From Levilactobacillus lindianensis (lineage in GTDB: Bacteria; Bacillota; Bacilli; Lactobacillales; Lactobacillaceae): 64,000 nt of DNA. The position numbers and the translations under genes are program-made. The DNA lies in contig NZ_RHOD01000007.1 of assembly GCF_003946095.1 (NCBI RefSeq), positions 1 to 64,000 on the forward strand, read 5' to 3'. This document shows, in pieces, positions 34,405 through 43,198 of this stretch. The notes below the pieces were generated by a model. It was not told the DNA's origin, did no database searches, and saw only the letters and a program-made list of their open reading frames with translations. Every line of letters begins with the position of its first letter. Position 1 is the stretch's first letter.

Positions 34405-35448
34405 CTAGTCACTGATGACCAGCAACGACTTAATTGCTTCGCGCTTGTCCATGGCGTCATAAGCTTCCGCCACATGGTCGAGGTCAAACCGCTTGGTAAA
34501 GACCTTACCAGGATGAATGTCACCCTTCAGAACGGCATCCAACAGAATTTCACGGTCATGCGTCGTCACCGAGGCAATCCCACCGCGTAATCCGATATTC
34601 TTCCAGAATAAGTTGTTGGTGTTCATGTCAGCCTTCTGTGGGACCCCGACGCGACCCACAACGGCTCCGGGACGGCCAACTTTAACGGCGGTATCCACGG
34701 ACTGCGTGGTTCCGACACATTCCAGCACGGCATCCGCACCGGCGCCATCAGTCAATTCAAAGACCCGTTTAACGGCGTCATCCCCACGCTCGGCCACGAC
34801 ATCGGTCGCGCCAAATTCTTTAGCGAGAGCCTGCCGATCGGCGTGACGACTCATGGCAATGATTCGCTTAGCCCCGCGTAATTTAGCGGAAATCACGCCG
34901 CACAGCCCCACGGCACCGTCACCCATAACCACCACCGTGTCACCCGCCTTAACTTCGGCGGAAGCGGCAGCGTGATAGCCAGTGGCCATCACATCAGCCA
35001 GCGTTAGCAGGTCATTGAGCTGAGCATCGGTGTAATCACTCGGCTGGCCGGGAACCTTAACTAAGGCCCAGTCAGCGTTCTTAAACCGTAAGTATTCCCC
35101 TTGGTAGCCGACGATCTCGTCGTCGGTCCGGGCATTCTCACAGTTGCCATCAAAACCGGCTAAACAAGCCGCACAGTGGCCACAACCATGGGTAAAGGGC
35201 GCAATCACAAAGTCTCCGGGCTTCACGTTAGTCACGTCACTCCCGACGCTTTCAACAATCCCAATGGCTTCGTGCCCAACTGGGGTATTGGCTTGTCGTT
35301 GGTTAATCCCTCGATACCACCACAGATCAGAGCCGCAGACACAAGCCCGCACAATCTTTAGAACGGCATCGGTAGGGTTCTTGACCTCTGGTTTCGGCAA
35401 GTCTTGAACCTCAATCTTACCTGGTTCGACAAAGACGGCTGTTTTCAT
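34405..35448 (-). CDS. Zinc-dependent alcohol dehydrogenase (AdhR-regulon type)
   Basis: A 347-residue MDR enzyme. Catalytic zinc site ACVCGSD and GHEAIG; structural zinc lobe GCGHCAACLAGFDGNC; NAD(P) fold VMGDGAVGLCG. ATG 35448 follows TTGGAGG. Its promoter has a perfect MerR-type dyad, as for adhA of Bacillus subtilis under AdhR, which responds to aldehydes. A role in removing methylglyoxal, formaldehyde or similar aldehydes is inferred. Confidence 0.83.
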   Translation of the reverse strand: MKTAVFVEPGKIEVQDLPKPEVKNPTDAVLKIVRACVCGSDLWWYRGINQRQANTPVGHEAIGIVESVGSDVTNVKPGDFVIAPFTHGCGHCAACLAGFDGNCENARTDDEIVGYQGEYLRFKNADWALVKVPGQPSDYTDAQLNDLLTLADVMATGYHAAASAEVKAGDTVVVMGDGAVGLCGVISAKLRGAKRIIAMSRHADRQALAKEFGATDVVAERGDDAVKRVFELTDGAGADAVLECVGTTQSVDTAVKVGRPGAVVGRVGVPQKADMNTNNLFWKNIGLRGGIASVTTHDREILLDAVLKGDIHPGKVFTKRFDLDHVAEAYDAMDKREAIKSLLVISD

Positions 35449-35480
35449 AAATTCATCCTCCAATTTTTTAACTTGAGATG

Positions 35481-35511
35481 AGTGTACCCCTTGAAGTTCA
35501 CTTCAAGGCAA
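35481..35511 (-). promoter_or_regulatory. MerR-type promoter 3 (zinc alcohol dehydrogenase)
   Basis: On the minus strand TTGCCT (35506-35511), 19 bp, TACACT (35481-35486). The spacer carries a perfect dyad CCTTGAAGT-GA-ACTTCAAGG. It abuts the flavodoxin stop. Confidence 0.85.
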
Positions 35512-35515
35512 GGGG

Positions 35516-35992
35516 TTATTTAAAATTTTCCCACCAAGTGGTCAAACGGTCCTGGGCATTGGCCAAATCACCAGCCGTCATTCCCACACCACGGGCCACC
35601 TTGGCTGAGCTGACCAAGCTCGCGAAGTCCTGTTCGTAAGTGCCTGGCGTCCCAGCATCCGTGTAGAATGGCGCGACCGTGCCCGCGTAACCTTGGAGCT
35701 GCTTCAGAAATGTCCGCACCGGAGTTGCAACGTGCGCCGCCCAAACCGGGCCCCCAACTAAAATGACATCAAACGCCGTCAGGTCAGGAAGCGTGTTGGT
35801 CAGCTCCGGTAATTTGCCACTCGCCATCTGTTCACTAGCCACGTCATTCGTGGCATACATATCATTGGGAAAAGTGCCGGGGGCCACGGTCAAATCGACC
35901 TTGGTGCCTCCCGTTACCTGTTCCAGGGCCGTGGCCAGCTTAGCGGTAGTGCCAGACCATGAGTAGTCGACAATTAAAACGTTTGTTGCCAT
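35516..35992 (-). CDS. Flavodoxin
   Basis: A 158-residue flavodoxin-fold protein. The FMN phosphate loop is VDYSWSGTTAKLA (residues 8-20); the 50s/90s loops are VGGPVWAAHVATPV and YTDAGTPGTYEQDF. It would shuttle electrons or act as a quinone/nitro reductase partner. Own promoter with 19-bp spacing; it lies among the MerR-type regulon genes. Confidence 0.82.
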   Translation of the reverse strand: MATNVLIVDYSWSGTTAKLATALEQVTGGTKVDLTVAPGTFPNDMYATNDVASEQMASGKLPELTNTLPDLTAFDVILVGGPVWAAHVATPVRTFLKQLQGYAGTVAPFYTDAGTPGTYEQDFASLVSSAKVARGVGMTAGDLANAQDRLTTWWENFK

Positions 35993-36025
35993 ATGAAGAT
36001 CTCCTTTGTTTTAACTTCTGCCCTA

Positions 36026-36056
36026 ATCATACTGGGTTAGAGTCGGCTGAAGGCAA
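36026..36056 (-). promoter_or_regulatory. Promoter 4 with 19-bp spacer (flavodoxin)
   Basis: On the minus strand TTGCCT (36051-36056), 19 bp, TATGAT (36026-36031). The spacer keeps CCTTCA but not the TGAAG half-site, so the regulator may be the same MerR or another one. Confidence 0.5.
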
Positions 36057-36157
36057 GTAAAAAGGCGACTTTTTTCATAAAAGTCGCCCCATACGTCTTA
36101 AAAAAGTATTTTGTGTCCGCTGGATTAGCGTTACTAAATAGTCAAGACCATTTATTC

Positions 36158-37741
36158 TCAAACCATCCGACTATACGGATCCACCACCAACGCCTCCGAC
36201 ATCAATACCTCCGTATAAATATCATGTAGAAGCGCCACATCAACGACATGCTGGCGGGCCTGTTCAGCGAGAAAGGCGCGTTCGCTGGCAAAGGCCTGCA
36301 TCATGGCCCAACGCTGATCGCGGCTCTGTAGGACGTTAACATCTTTGTGCCGGCTGGCAAGTCCCCGCCATCGCCGTAGAAAGGAACGTAACGGATTAGA
36401 GTTATTTTGATCCTGCAAATCATAAATCACAACGTGTTTGACCGCAGCATCCAAATCCAATTCCCGCACGCGAGCAACCCCCACGGCTGTCATTTGATGA
36501 CGAATCTGGGCCAGAATAGCTGGTTTGCTTAACGCATCACCATCTCGCGGTAATAGCCACTTGAATAGGAAGGTCGGCAGTAACATGCTGACAATAATCA
36601 CGACTGTTTCAACTAGCAGGATCTGTTGAAATTGTGTCGTGCTGACGGCGCCCATAATGGAAAATGTCATGGCCAGCGTCACCGTCCCATGAACCCCACC
36701 CAAGGCAAAGAGCCAGCTGGATCGCCACGTCCGCTGCGTCACGAAAAAGTAAGCGTACACGACCCGGCAAAGTAAGAGTAAGCCATAGGCCGTCAATCCT
36801 AGCCACAGCCAATTCAACGACTGAAACATTTGGCGATACTGGTCCCGAACAATTCGTTCCAGGCTAATTCCCAAAATGACGAACACTGCCCCATTCAAAA
36901 GTTCCGAGATAAAGTTCATGAGTTCGATACCAAAAAACATCTGACGAGGAACCGCAAAGCGACTGCCATTGGCTTCACCATTGTGAACTAGGCCCGCAAC
37001 GACGACGGCAATGATCCCAGAGACCGCTAGCTTTTCCGCCAAGAGATAAATAACCACTGGCGTTAGAAGATAGATTAATGTTTGTGATGACACAACGTTG
37101 GCCGCTGACCGTGCGATCGACTGGCGTAGGAGCATGAACCCAAAAGCCAGTACGCCTCCGACTACAGCGCCACCGACAGCCGAGATGACCAAACGCCCCA
37201 CGTTCTGACCAAAGGAAAGATGGCCCGTTTGTAGCCACAGTAACCCCGCTTGTAAGAGAATCAGGCCAGTGGCGTCGTTAAAAAGGGATTCCATCTTCAA
37301 CTGATTCCCTAGGCGGCCGCTGAACTTGCGACCCGTCACCACGGATTCAAAGGCCGTGGCATCGGTGGGCGTGCTAATAGCAATCATGATGAGCGCCACC
37401 GGCAGGCCCAGAGCAAAGAACCCGTGTAAGCCAAGAGTTGCCACGACGGCAGAACCAACGGCTAAAGCAAAAGCCGTGCCCAAAATACTGGGAATTCCGC
37501 GGCCAACCTTCACCATCGTCGTCCGCTGTCCCTCGAAGAACAGGAGTGGCGCCAAGATTAAGAGCATGAAAACGTCATTTTCGAAATCCGCGACCAAGTG
37601 GTTGAGACTCGGAATTAATCCCACCACGATCCCGGCAAAAAGTGCCAAATAGGTCTTGGCCAACCAAGGAATCCACTCGGCAATCAAATTGGCGATCGCC
37701 ACCGTCACCAATAAAACAAAACTCGAGGTTACTATCGTCAC
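36158..37741 (-). CDS. CPA1-family Na+/H+ antiporter
   Basis: A 527-residue NhaP/NhaK-like antiporter with about 12 TM segments (LLILAPLLFFEGQR, the ion-site region ESLFNDATGLILLQ, LALGGVHGTVTLAM-like stretch) and a cytoplasmic tail of about 120 residues. Start is GTG behind GGAGGCGG. The control region (37757-37833) has a GGGTAGCTACCC palindrome and a repeat GGGTAGTTA, a possible operator. It lies between regulon genes but lacks a 19-bp promoter. Confidence 0.82.
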   Translation of the reverse strand: MTIVTSSFVLLVTVAIANLIAEWIPWLAKTYLALFAGIVVGLIPSLNHLVADFENDVFMLLILAPLLFFEGQRTTMVKVGRGIPSILGTAFALAVGSAVVATLGLHGFFALGLPVALIMIAISTPTDATAFESVVTGRKFSGRLGNQLKMESLFNDATGLILLQAGLLWLQTGHLSFGQNVGRLVISAVGGAVVGGVLAFGFMLLRQSIARSAANVVSSQTLIYLLTPVVIYLLAEKLAVSGIIAVVVAGLVHNGEANGSRFAVPRQMFFGIELMNFISELLNGAVFVILGISLERIVRDQYRQMFQSLNWLWLGLTAYGLLLLCRVVYAYFFVTQRTWRSSWLFALGGVHGTVTLAMTFSIMGAVSTTQFQQILLVETVVIIVSMLLPTFLFKWLLPRDGDALSKPAILAQIRHQMTAVGVARVRELDLDAAVKHVVIYDLQDQNNSNPLRSFLRRWRGLASRHKDVNVLQSRDQRWAMMQAFASERAFLAEQARQHVVDVALLHDIYTEVLMSEALVVDPYSRMV

Positions 37742-37833
37742 ACCGTCCGCCTCCAACAGTTAATTTGGATCTATCATAACGCCAAAGGGTAGCTACCCAT
37801 ACGATAACTACCCACAATCAATTAAGTTAACGG

Positions 37834-38268
37834 TTAAAAACCATCAGGTGTGTCGTCTTCTCGCGTGAGCTTATCGGCGTGTTCTCTTTCCAACTGACGA
37901 AGCTCCTCTTCCGTAGCCTCCATGTGGTCATAGAAGTGGTTCAACTTGTAATTCAGGTGGTCGATAGCGGCCTGCAGGTCATCGCGTTTTTCCTCCATCA
38001 CAGCAAGCTGTTCCTGAAGCAACGCCTTTTGTTCCTTGGTATTGTCTTCTTGCGCATCGAATAGTTCGATATAGCGGCGCAGGTTTTCAATGCTCATTCC
38101 TGCAGCCCGCATTTGCGTCACAAAGCGGATCCGCCGGATAATTCGGTCATCGATGTCCCGATTACCCACTGGCGTCCGGTCAATCGCGGGAATCAAGGAT
38201 TCTTTCTCGTAATATCGGATAGCCGCGGAAGAGACCCCAGTTTTTTCGCTGGCTTCTTTAATATTCAT
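37834..38268 (-). CDS. MerR family regulator, AdhR/NmlR-like
   Basis: A 144-residue MerR protein. HTH at residues 1-35 (IKEASEKTGVSSAAIRYYEKESLIP), then a long dimerisation coiled coil (residues about 75-125). It resembles B. subtilis AdhR, but position 52, the sensing cysteine there, is glutamine (FVTQMRAAG), and the protein has no cysteine at all. It lies 20 bases after a NAD(P)-binding protein gene whose promoter has the same dyad type, so it is probably autoregulated and controls the whole set. How it senses inducer is unclear. Confidence 0.82.
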   Translation of the reverse strand: MNIKEASEKTGVSSAAIRYYEKESLIPAIDRTPVGNRDIDDRIIRRIRFVTQMRAAGMSIENLRRYIELFDAQEDNTKEQKALLQEQLAVMEEKRDDLQAAIDHLNYKLNHFYDHMEATEEELRQLEREHADKLTREDDTPDGF

Positions 38269-38288
38269 CGTTGATTAACTCCTTTAGA

Positions 38289-38942
38289 CTAGTAAACTGG
38301 TCGATCTTGACCCTCGGTTGCAGGATCTGCCATCCCAATACTATCACGACTGTAACGCTTCGGGTCAGCAATGATGCTTAACACCACGTCAGCCACGCTA
38401 GCCCGCGAGCCAGAGACGCCATCGTAGGGTTGGTCTTTAGTCGTTACCGTATATTTAATCTCACGGTCATTCAACCAAGGCAACCGTAACGTGGTGTAGT
38501 CCAGCCCGGACGCTGCCAACAACTCGTCAGACTTGCGAGCGGGGGCCATGCCGGCGCCAATCATCTCAAGGTTCCAACGGCCGAACTCGCCGCCGACTTC
38601 ATTGTAAATGCCTAAGACGTTGGTAAAGACGACGCGGTCAACCTGGTTCGCTTGCATACCGGCCATCACAGCCGTCGTCAACCGGTTTTGTGAATCGTGG
38701 TCGACTACGGCCACGAAGACCAAGTCTTGCCCCGCCATAGCAGCCGTAACTGCTGCCTGGTCCGTGATATCTCCTTCAACTAACGTCACTCGGGGGTTAT
38801 CTTGCAACTGATCCAGACGACTTGCATCTCGCAAGAATAGGGTCAGATCAACGTCAGCAAAAGTATCCTCAGTTAAAATGCGGTGTTCAACGATCCGAGC
38901 GATCTGCCCGTTAGCAGCTAAAATCATAACTTTTTTTGTCAT
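38289..38942 (-). CDS. NAD(P)H-binding protein, NmrA-like
   Basis: A 217-residue atypical SDR (VMILAANGQIARIVEHRIL at the start, VLGIYNEVGGEFGRWN near residue 120, LDYTTLRLPWLNDRE). Similar in layout to the protein at 29978. ATG 38942 has AAAGGAG before it; a start 27 bases upstream is unsupported. First gene of the operon with merR. Confidence 0.8.
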   Translation of the reverse strand: MTKKVMILAANGQIARIVEHRILTEDTFADVDLTLFLRDASRLDQLQDNPRVTLVEGDITDQAAVTAAMAGQDLVFVAVVDHDSQNRLTTAVMAGMQANQVDRVVFTNVLGIYNEVGGEFGRWNLEMIGAGMAPARKSDELLAASGLDYTTLRLPWLNDREIKYTVTTKDQPYDGVSGSRASVADVVLSIIADPKRYSRDSIGMADPATEGQDRPVY

Positions 38943-39050
38943 CAGTCGTTCTCCTTTGTTTGTGCCCACCAGTGTTTAAATGCACTGGTGGGCGGTTCTA
39001 AATAGCCATCAGGCGTCGGTTTATGCGACGCGTAACACTTGAATGACCCT

Positions 39051-39081
39051 AGATTAAACCTTCATGTACGCTTCAAGGCAA
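39051..39081 (-). promoter_or_regulatory. MerR-type promoter 5 (NmrA-like/merR operon)
   Basis: On the minus strand TTGCCT (39076-39081), 19 bp, TAATCT (39051-39056); spacer TGAAGCGTACATGAAGG resembles promoter 2. The rest of the gap to 39416 holds an inverted repeat CCTGGTGA/TCACCAGG (39223-39257) and a -10-like TATACT (39363-39368). Confidence 0.75.
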
Positions 39082-39416
39082 GCCCAAAATGTCTCTTTTT
39101 TCAAATTATTTACTGCCAGCACTGTTAAACTCACAATTTTTACAAGATTATCGCAGGTGACACATAAGGCACTAAGATTTCCCCTCCCGCTTATCCGGTT
39201 TAGTGGAAGCCAGACGCCTTGGCCTGGTGAGCATCGATTGAAACTTGTTTCACCAGGGAACACACCGTTAACTGCCTTGAAAGTCTGTAAATAATGACAT
39301 GTTAGTCATCAAATCGTTGCCATTTGTCACCGCACTGCCAACACCATGTAATCCCTAACCCCTATACTGGGTCTTGTGTTCAGGAACTCACCGAACAAAT
39401 TACATAAGGAATGCGA

Positions 39417-40337
39417 GTGATCACTATTAAATCAGCAACAGCAAAAATCTTACTCGGGACGGCCGGCGCGGCAGCCCTACTTCTAGGTGGCCTGCAGACG
39501 GCATCCGCCAACACCATCAAGGTTCAGGCCGGCGATACGGTCTGGGGCTTCTCCCAAACTTATCACGTGTCCATCCAAGACATCGTGAAGGCCAACAGCT
39601 TAGCCGACGCCAACCTGATCTACATCGATCAGAAATTAGAAATCCCCGCCAACGGCCAAACGACGGCCAAGGCTGCCAACAACACCGGGGCTTCCACAAC
39701 GGCGAATAGGGCCGGTCAATCTAGCTCTGCTACCGCGACGACCAAGTCAACAACTAACCAAGCCAGTTCAGCGGCGGCTAGTTCCCAAATAACCCAAGAT
39801 CAGACCCGAACAAGCGCCTCTCAGGCTAGCTCATCTAGTGCTACGCAGACTTCACAGGCGCAATCAAACAGCACCTACACCCACAATTCGCCTAATGCTT
39901 CATCACAGACTAGACAATCCAACCAAACGACTAGCAAGTCTACAACCCCTTCATCAAGTACTAGCCAAGCTAATCGTAACACGTCGAGCACCGCTGGTGG
40001 TGGCGTAGCCGAAGCTCTGTCAATCGCCAAGAGTGGCGTTCCTTACGTTTACGGTGGAAGCTCAATGTCCGGCTTTGACTGTTCCGGTTTAGTTCAACAC
40101 GTCTTCGGCCTGAGTGCCCGGACGACTTACCAACAAACAAAATTAGGTGCCCACCACTATGACGTCGCCAACGCCCCCTATGGTGCCATTCTCTTCTGGG
40201 GGTCCGACAGCGCTCCATACCATGACGGCATTTCTCTGGGCAACGGGACCTACGTCGCCGCACAGAATGAAAATGATGGTATCGGCGTCTTCAGTCAATC
40301 CAATTGGAAGCCTAGCTACTACATCACGTTAAATTAG
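39417..40337 (+). CDS. Secreted LysM-NlpC/P60 peptidoglycan hydrolase
   Basis: A 306-residue exported endopeptidase. Signal peptide to about residue 32 (cleavage near ASA-NT), one LysM domain (residues about 33-77), a Ser/Thr/Gln-rich linker of about 120 residues and a C-terminal NlpC/P60 domain with Cys222 (GFDCSGLV) and His269 (YHDGISLGNG). It would cut stem peptides of the wall. GTG 39417 is chosen since AAGGA is six bases before it; ATG 39411 touches the ribosome binding site. Confidence 0.85.
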   Translation: MITIKSATAKILLGTAGAAALLLGGLQTASANTIKVQAGDTVWGFSQTYHVSIQDIVKANSLADANLIYIDQKLEIPANGQTTAKAANNTGASTTANRAGQSSSATATTKSTTNQASSAAASSQITQDQTRTSASQASSSSATQTSQAQSNSTYTHNSPNASSQTRQSNQTTSKSTTPSSSTSQANRNTSSTAGGGVAEALSIAKSGVPYVYGGSSMSGFDCSGLVQHVFGLSARTTYQQTKLGAHHYDVANAPYGAILFWGSDSAPYHDGISLGNGTYVAAQNENDGIGVFSQSNWKPSYYITLN

Positions 40338-40363
40338 CTGTGACCCCCTAACGCCTCCAAACG

Positions 40364-40401
40364 ATAAAGTCTCACTTCGGTTGGCCGAAGTGAGACTTTA
40401 T
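40364..40401. terminator. Bidirectional terminator
   Basis: ATAAAGTCTCACTTCGG-ttgg-CCGAAGTGAGACTTTAT between convergent genes. Confidence 0.8.
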
Positions 40402-40417
40402 TTGTCTTTACTGTATA

Positions 40418-40855
40418 TTAAACTTTTGGAGTTGCCGTCTGTCGCTGCCGCAAATCGTCAATCATCATCTGCAAGGTCAGTTGGCCCATCTCGGCCTCGG
40501 CTGCCCGCTGAACCCGATCGTAGGCCTGGTCCAGCGTCTGCTGGATATGTGCTCCCACCGGACAAGCCATATTTGTTTTGGGGTCGACATGCAAGAGCGC
40601 GTTGTTAACCTCTACCGCTTTAAAAATATCGAGAAGGTTAATCTCACTCGCGGGGCGGGCCAGATGGGGTTTAGCTGCCCCAGCCCGACTGACCAGCAGA
40701 CCCGCTTTCTTCAGACTAGCCATTAACCGTCGCACCACGCTAGGGTTGGCTTCCACACTGGCAGCGATGGTCACACTATCCAACGCCACTGTCGGAGCAA
40801 TCTCAATGTACGCAAGAATGTGAACAGCATCACTCAACTTATAGGAATACTTCAC
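40418..40855 (-). CDS. Rrf2 family transcriptional regulator
   Basis: A 145-residue Rrf2 protein with N-terminal winged helix (YSYKLSDAVHILAYIEI, ASVEANPSVVRRLMASLKKAGLL). Only one cysteine (in MACPVG near residue 104) is present, so it cannot hold the Fe-S cluster of IscR; it resembles YwnA-like members. Start GTG behind AGAGGAG, eight bases. Confidence 0.8.
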   Translation of the reverse strand: MKYSYKLSDAVHILAYIEIAPTVALDSVTIAASVEANPSVVRRLMASLKKAGLLVSRAGAAKPHLARPASEINLLDIFKAVEVNNALLHVDPKTNMACPVGAHIQQTLDQAYDRVQRAAEAEMGQLTLQMMIDDLRQRQTATPKV

Positions 40856-41090
40856 GGGAACCGCTCCTCTCAACTCGTTTTATCTAGTGTATCATCTGTG
40901 GCTTTAATTACAACAGCCCAGTGAGCGAATCATTTTAAGACCGAAATTTCCCAATTCGGAAAATATTTCGTCAAAATATAACCCGGGTTGTGAGTGGTGA
41001 GGACCCACAACCACTCCTTTCAATTTCCCCGATCATTTGGGTTCAAAATTCGGTATACTAGAGACTAAGGATTCTCAACTAAGGGAGGTT

Positions 41091-41999
41091 TTGACAACGA
41101 AACGACGATGGTTCAGCTTTGGCACCGGTCTTATTGTAGCCGTGATCGCTCTCATCGGGAGCTGGTCCGCCGCTCGGGCACAAACCGAGAAACCGAGTGC
41201 CATTGTCAAAGTCGGCCAATATGCCGCCAGCACCGATTTTCTTAATCTCAGTCAATACTTTCAATTGACCAGCTCGCTACAGGTCAAAGTTAACTACGTT
41301 CCAACTACGAAGGTTGGTCATCCGTTACGGCGAACCTTGACCTTGCCTCAAGGAACGGTCGTCGCTGGTTCACTCACTACCACCAAGTCTGGAGACTTCC
41401 TGGTACCAACTCTACAACTCTACTTAGCTCGACTCAGCTACCCGCTGGTGCATCGTGAGGCTCCCATGGGCTACACGATCGACCCGGGTGCCGGAGCCTA
41501 TGATGCTCAGGTAACCTTAAAGGCCACGGACAAGCTGACGGCCTTCAAACGCGTTCCGGCCCCCCGGTACATGCCAGCCTATAGCCATGGTGATCTCTAT
41601 CTGGGTGGCGCCAAATCGGCACTCAGTCCCCAGGAACCCGACAACCAGAGTATCCGGATTACCCCAGATGGCTACCTGGAATACATCACCTATGACAAGA
41701 CGGTCAATCCCGGTTTAGGTTTCATGCAACGGCCAACGGGCATGGCTAAGATCACCCGGACGGACTTTCATGACCCCTATCGCGATCTGTACTTCAAGGA
41801 GCCGATCAACGGCCTCCGCCTCAAGCGCGTCGCTCAAACTGGTAACCAGCAGTACAAGCTTGTTTTAAAAAACCTACATACCCCACAGCACACTTGGGGT
41901 AACGAAGATGCCGGCATTGCCGGAACTTTTAATAGCCTGTATTTAATCGATGGTAAACAATACTATACGTTTATCGGCTATGATGGAATCAGTGGTTAA
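41091..41999 (+). CDS. Exported surface protein of unknown family
   Basis: A roughly 302-residue protein with a signal peptide (KRRWFSFGTGLIVAVIALIGSWSAARA). The body is strand-rich. Its centre (FKRVPAPRYMPAYSHGDLYLGGAKSAL) and end (YYTFIGYDG) match the exported protein at 57256 (FKQIKRPAYLPKYDSFGLLYSGGINAI), so the two form a family. The start is uncertain: TTG 41091 is only two bases from GGGAGG, but a promoter-like TATACT at 41054 excludes starts further upstream. Confidence 0.65.
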   Translation: MTTKRRWFSFGTGLIVAVIALIGSWSAARAQTEKPSAIVKVGQYAASTDFLNLSQYFQLTSSLQVKVNYVPTTKVGHPLRRTLTLPQGTVVAGSLTTTKSGDFLVPTLQLYLARLSYPLVHREAPMGYTIDPGAGAYDAQVTLKATDKLTAFKRVPAPRYMPAYSHGDLYLGGAKSALSPQEPDNQSIRITPDGYLEYITYDKTVNPGLGFMQRPTGMAKITRTDFHDPYRDLYFKEPINGLRLKRVAQTGNQQYKLVLKNLHTPQHTWGNEDAGIAGTFNSLYLIDGKQYYTFIGYDGISG

Positions 42000-42128
42000 T
42001 CTCAAAACAAATAGGGTGACCGGAGAGCAAAATAGCTTCCTGGTCACCTTTTGTTTAGACTGCATTCCCAGCCTATATCCCACAGAGATGATATACTTGA
42101 AAATAAAAATCTCGAAGGAGGCCTGGCC

Positions 42129-42260
42129 GTGAACAAACGCGTAATTAAAATCATTTTAGCCATTCTCATTCTGGGAGCTACCGCCAGCATTTGCCTCCGT
42201 CACTGGGGGACGATTGCTAGTGCGTTCCCCCTTTGGCTAATACAATTTCAAACAAAATGA
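42129..42260 (+). CDS. Small membrane peptide
   Basis: A 43-residue peptide with one hydrophobic helix (IKIILAILILGATASICL) and a basic N-terminus. GTG start with GAAGGAGG eight bases upstream, followed by a terminator. The good ribosome binding site and independent position support a real gene. Function unknown. Confidence 0.55.
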   Translation: MNKRVIKIILAILILGATASICLRHWGTIASAFPLWLIQFQTK

Positions 42261-42293
42261 CAGACCACCTGGCCTGCCATTTTGTTATTTTTA
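42250..42293. terminator. Terminator between convergent genes
   Basis: AACAAAATGaCAG pairs with CTGcCATTTTGTT, followed by ATTTTT. Confidence 0.65.
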
Positions 42294-42297
42294 ACAG

Positions 42298-43179
42298 TTA
42301 ATGGTGCCAGAGTCGTGGGCCAACATTACTGAGCGTAACGGCGCCAATAATAATGAAGACACCCAACAATTGACTCATCGCTACCCGTTCACCGAGTAAC
42401 AGGAAGGCCACTACAATCGATGCCGGGAGTTCTAACGAGGACAAGACGGGTCCCACGCCTGGGAGCAACCGAGGCATAAAAATTGAATAACATGCCAGCG
42501 GTAAAATCATTGAGAACACTGCCACCAGCGCACCCCACCCCACGGCTGTCCCTGTCAGCGGCACTCGCAAGAGTTGCGGTCCCCAGACAATGGCAATCAG
42601 GATAAAGGCCCCCACCGCCATTAGCCAAGTCTTACTCAGGGGATCGAGGTTATTACCTAGGCTGGCCGTGGCCTGTAGCGTGGCGGCATAGGCCACCGCT
42701 GCTAGAAAGCTCAGCAACACGCCCACCAGTGACAAACTTCCCGTTATTGGCAAAAGTCCGGCCGCCAAAACCGTTCCCCCCAGGACTAAGACAATACTGA
42801 TCACTTGTAGTCGTGACGGCCAGCGATGATGAATGACTGCCCCCAACAAGACCGACAACCAGACGGACTGCATCAACATGACCGCCGCCACGGCTACGGG
42901 GATCGACCGCAACGCCGTGATATAGAAGGTATTGGTCAACCCAGAAGCGGTCCCGGCCGCTGCCACCAAGAGAATCTGGCGCCAACTCGTGGCCTGAACC
43001 GACAAACGGGGCCCCCGAACCAAGTGGATGGCGGTCAAGACTACCGCCGAAGTCAGAAAGGACCAAAAGAGGAGCGGCCCGTTAGCCACCCCATCTCGTC
43101 CGGCTAATTTGAATAAGGATGCTGGAATCCCGTAACTAATCGCCCCGATGGCGACAAAAAATGGGGCTAATTTCTTCAA
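42298..43179 (-). CDS. EamA/DMT-family transporter (copy 1)
   Basis: A 293-residue ten-TM drug/metabolite transporter with two EamA halves (VVLTAIHLVRGPRLS after TM2; ELPASIVVAFLLLGERVAMSQLLGVFIIIGAVTLSN at the end). TTG start behind GAGGAG. It is a close paralogue of the gene 19 bases upstream; many segments are near identical, so the two arose by tandem duplication. Substrate unknown. Confidence 0.82.
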   Translation of the reverse strand: MKKLAPFFVAIGAISYGIPASLFKLAGRDGVANGPLLFWSFLTSAVVLTAIHLVRGPRLSVQATSWRQILLVAAAGTASGLTNTFYITALRSIPVAVAAVMLMQSVWLSVLLGAVIHHRWPSRLQVISIVLVLGGTVLAAGLLPITGSLSLVGVLLSFLAAVAYAATLQATASLGNNLDPLSKTWLMAVGAFILIAIVWGPQLLRVPLTGTAVGWGALVAVFSMILPLACYSIFMPRLLPGVGPVLSSLELPASIVVAFLLLGERVAMSQLLGVFIIIGAVTLSNVGPRLWHH

Positions 43180-43198
43180 ACCATCGTCTCCTCAATCA

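Noticed and set aside
42051-42260. 69-codon reading of the small membrane peptide
   Set aside because: The upstream start has no ribosome binding site and its frame crosses the GAAGGAGG that serves the GTG at 42129.
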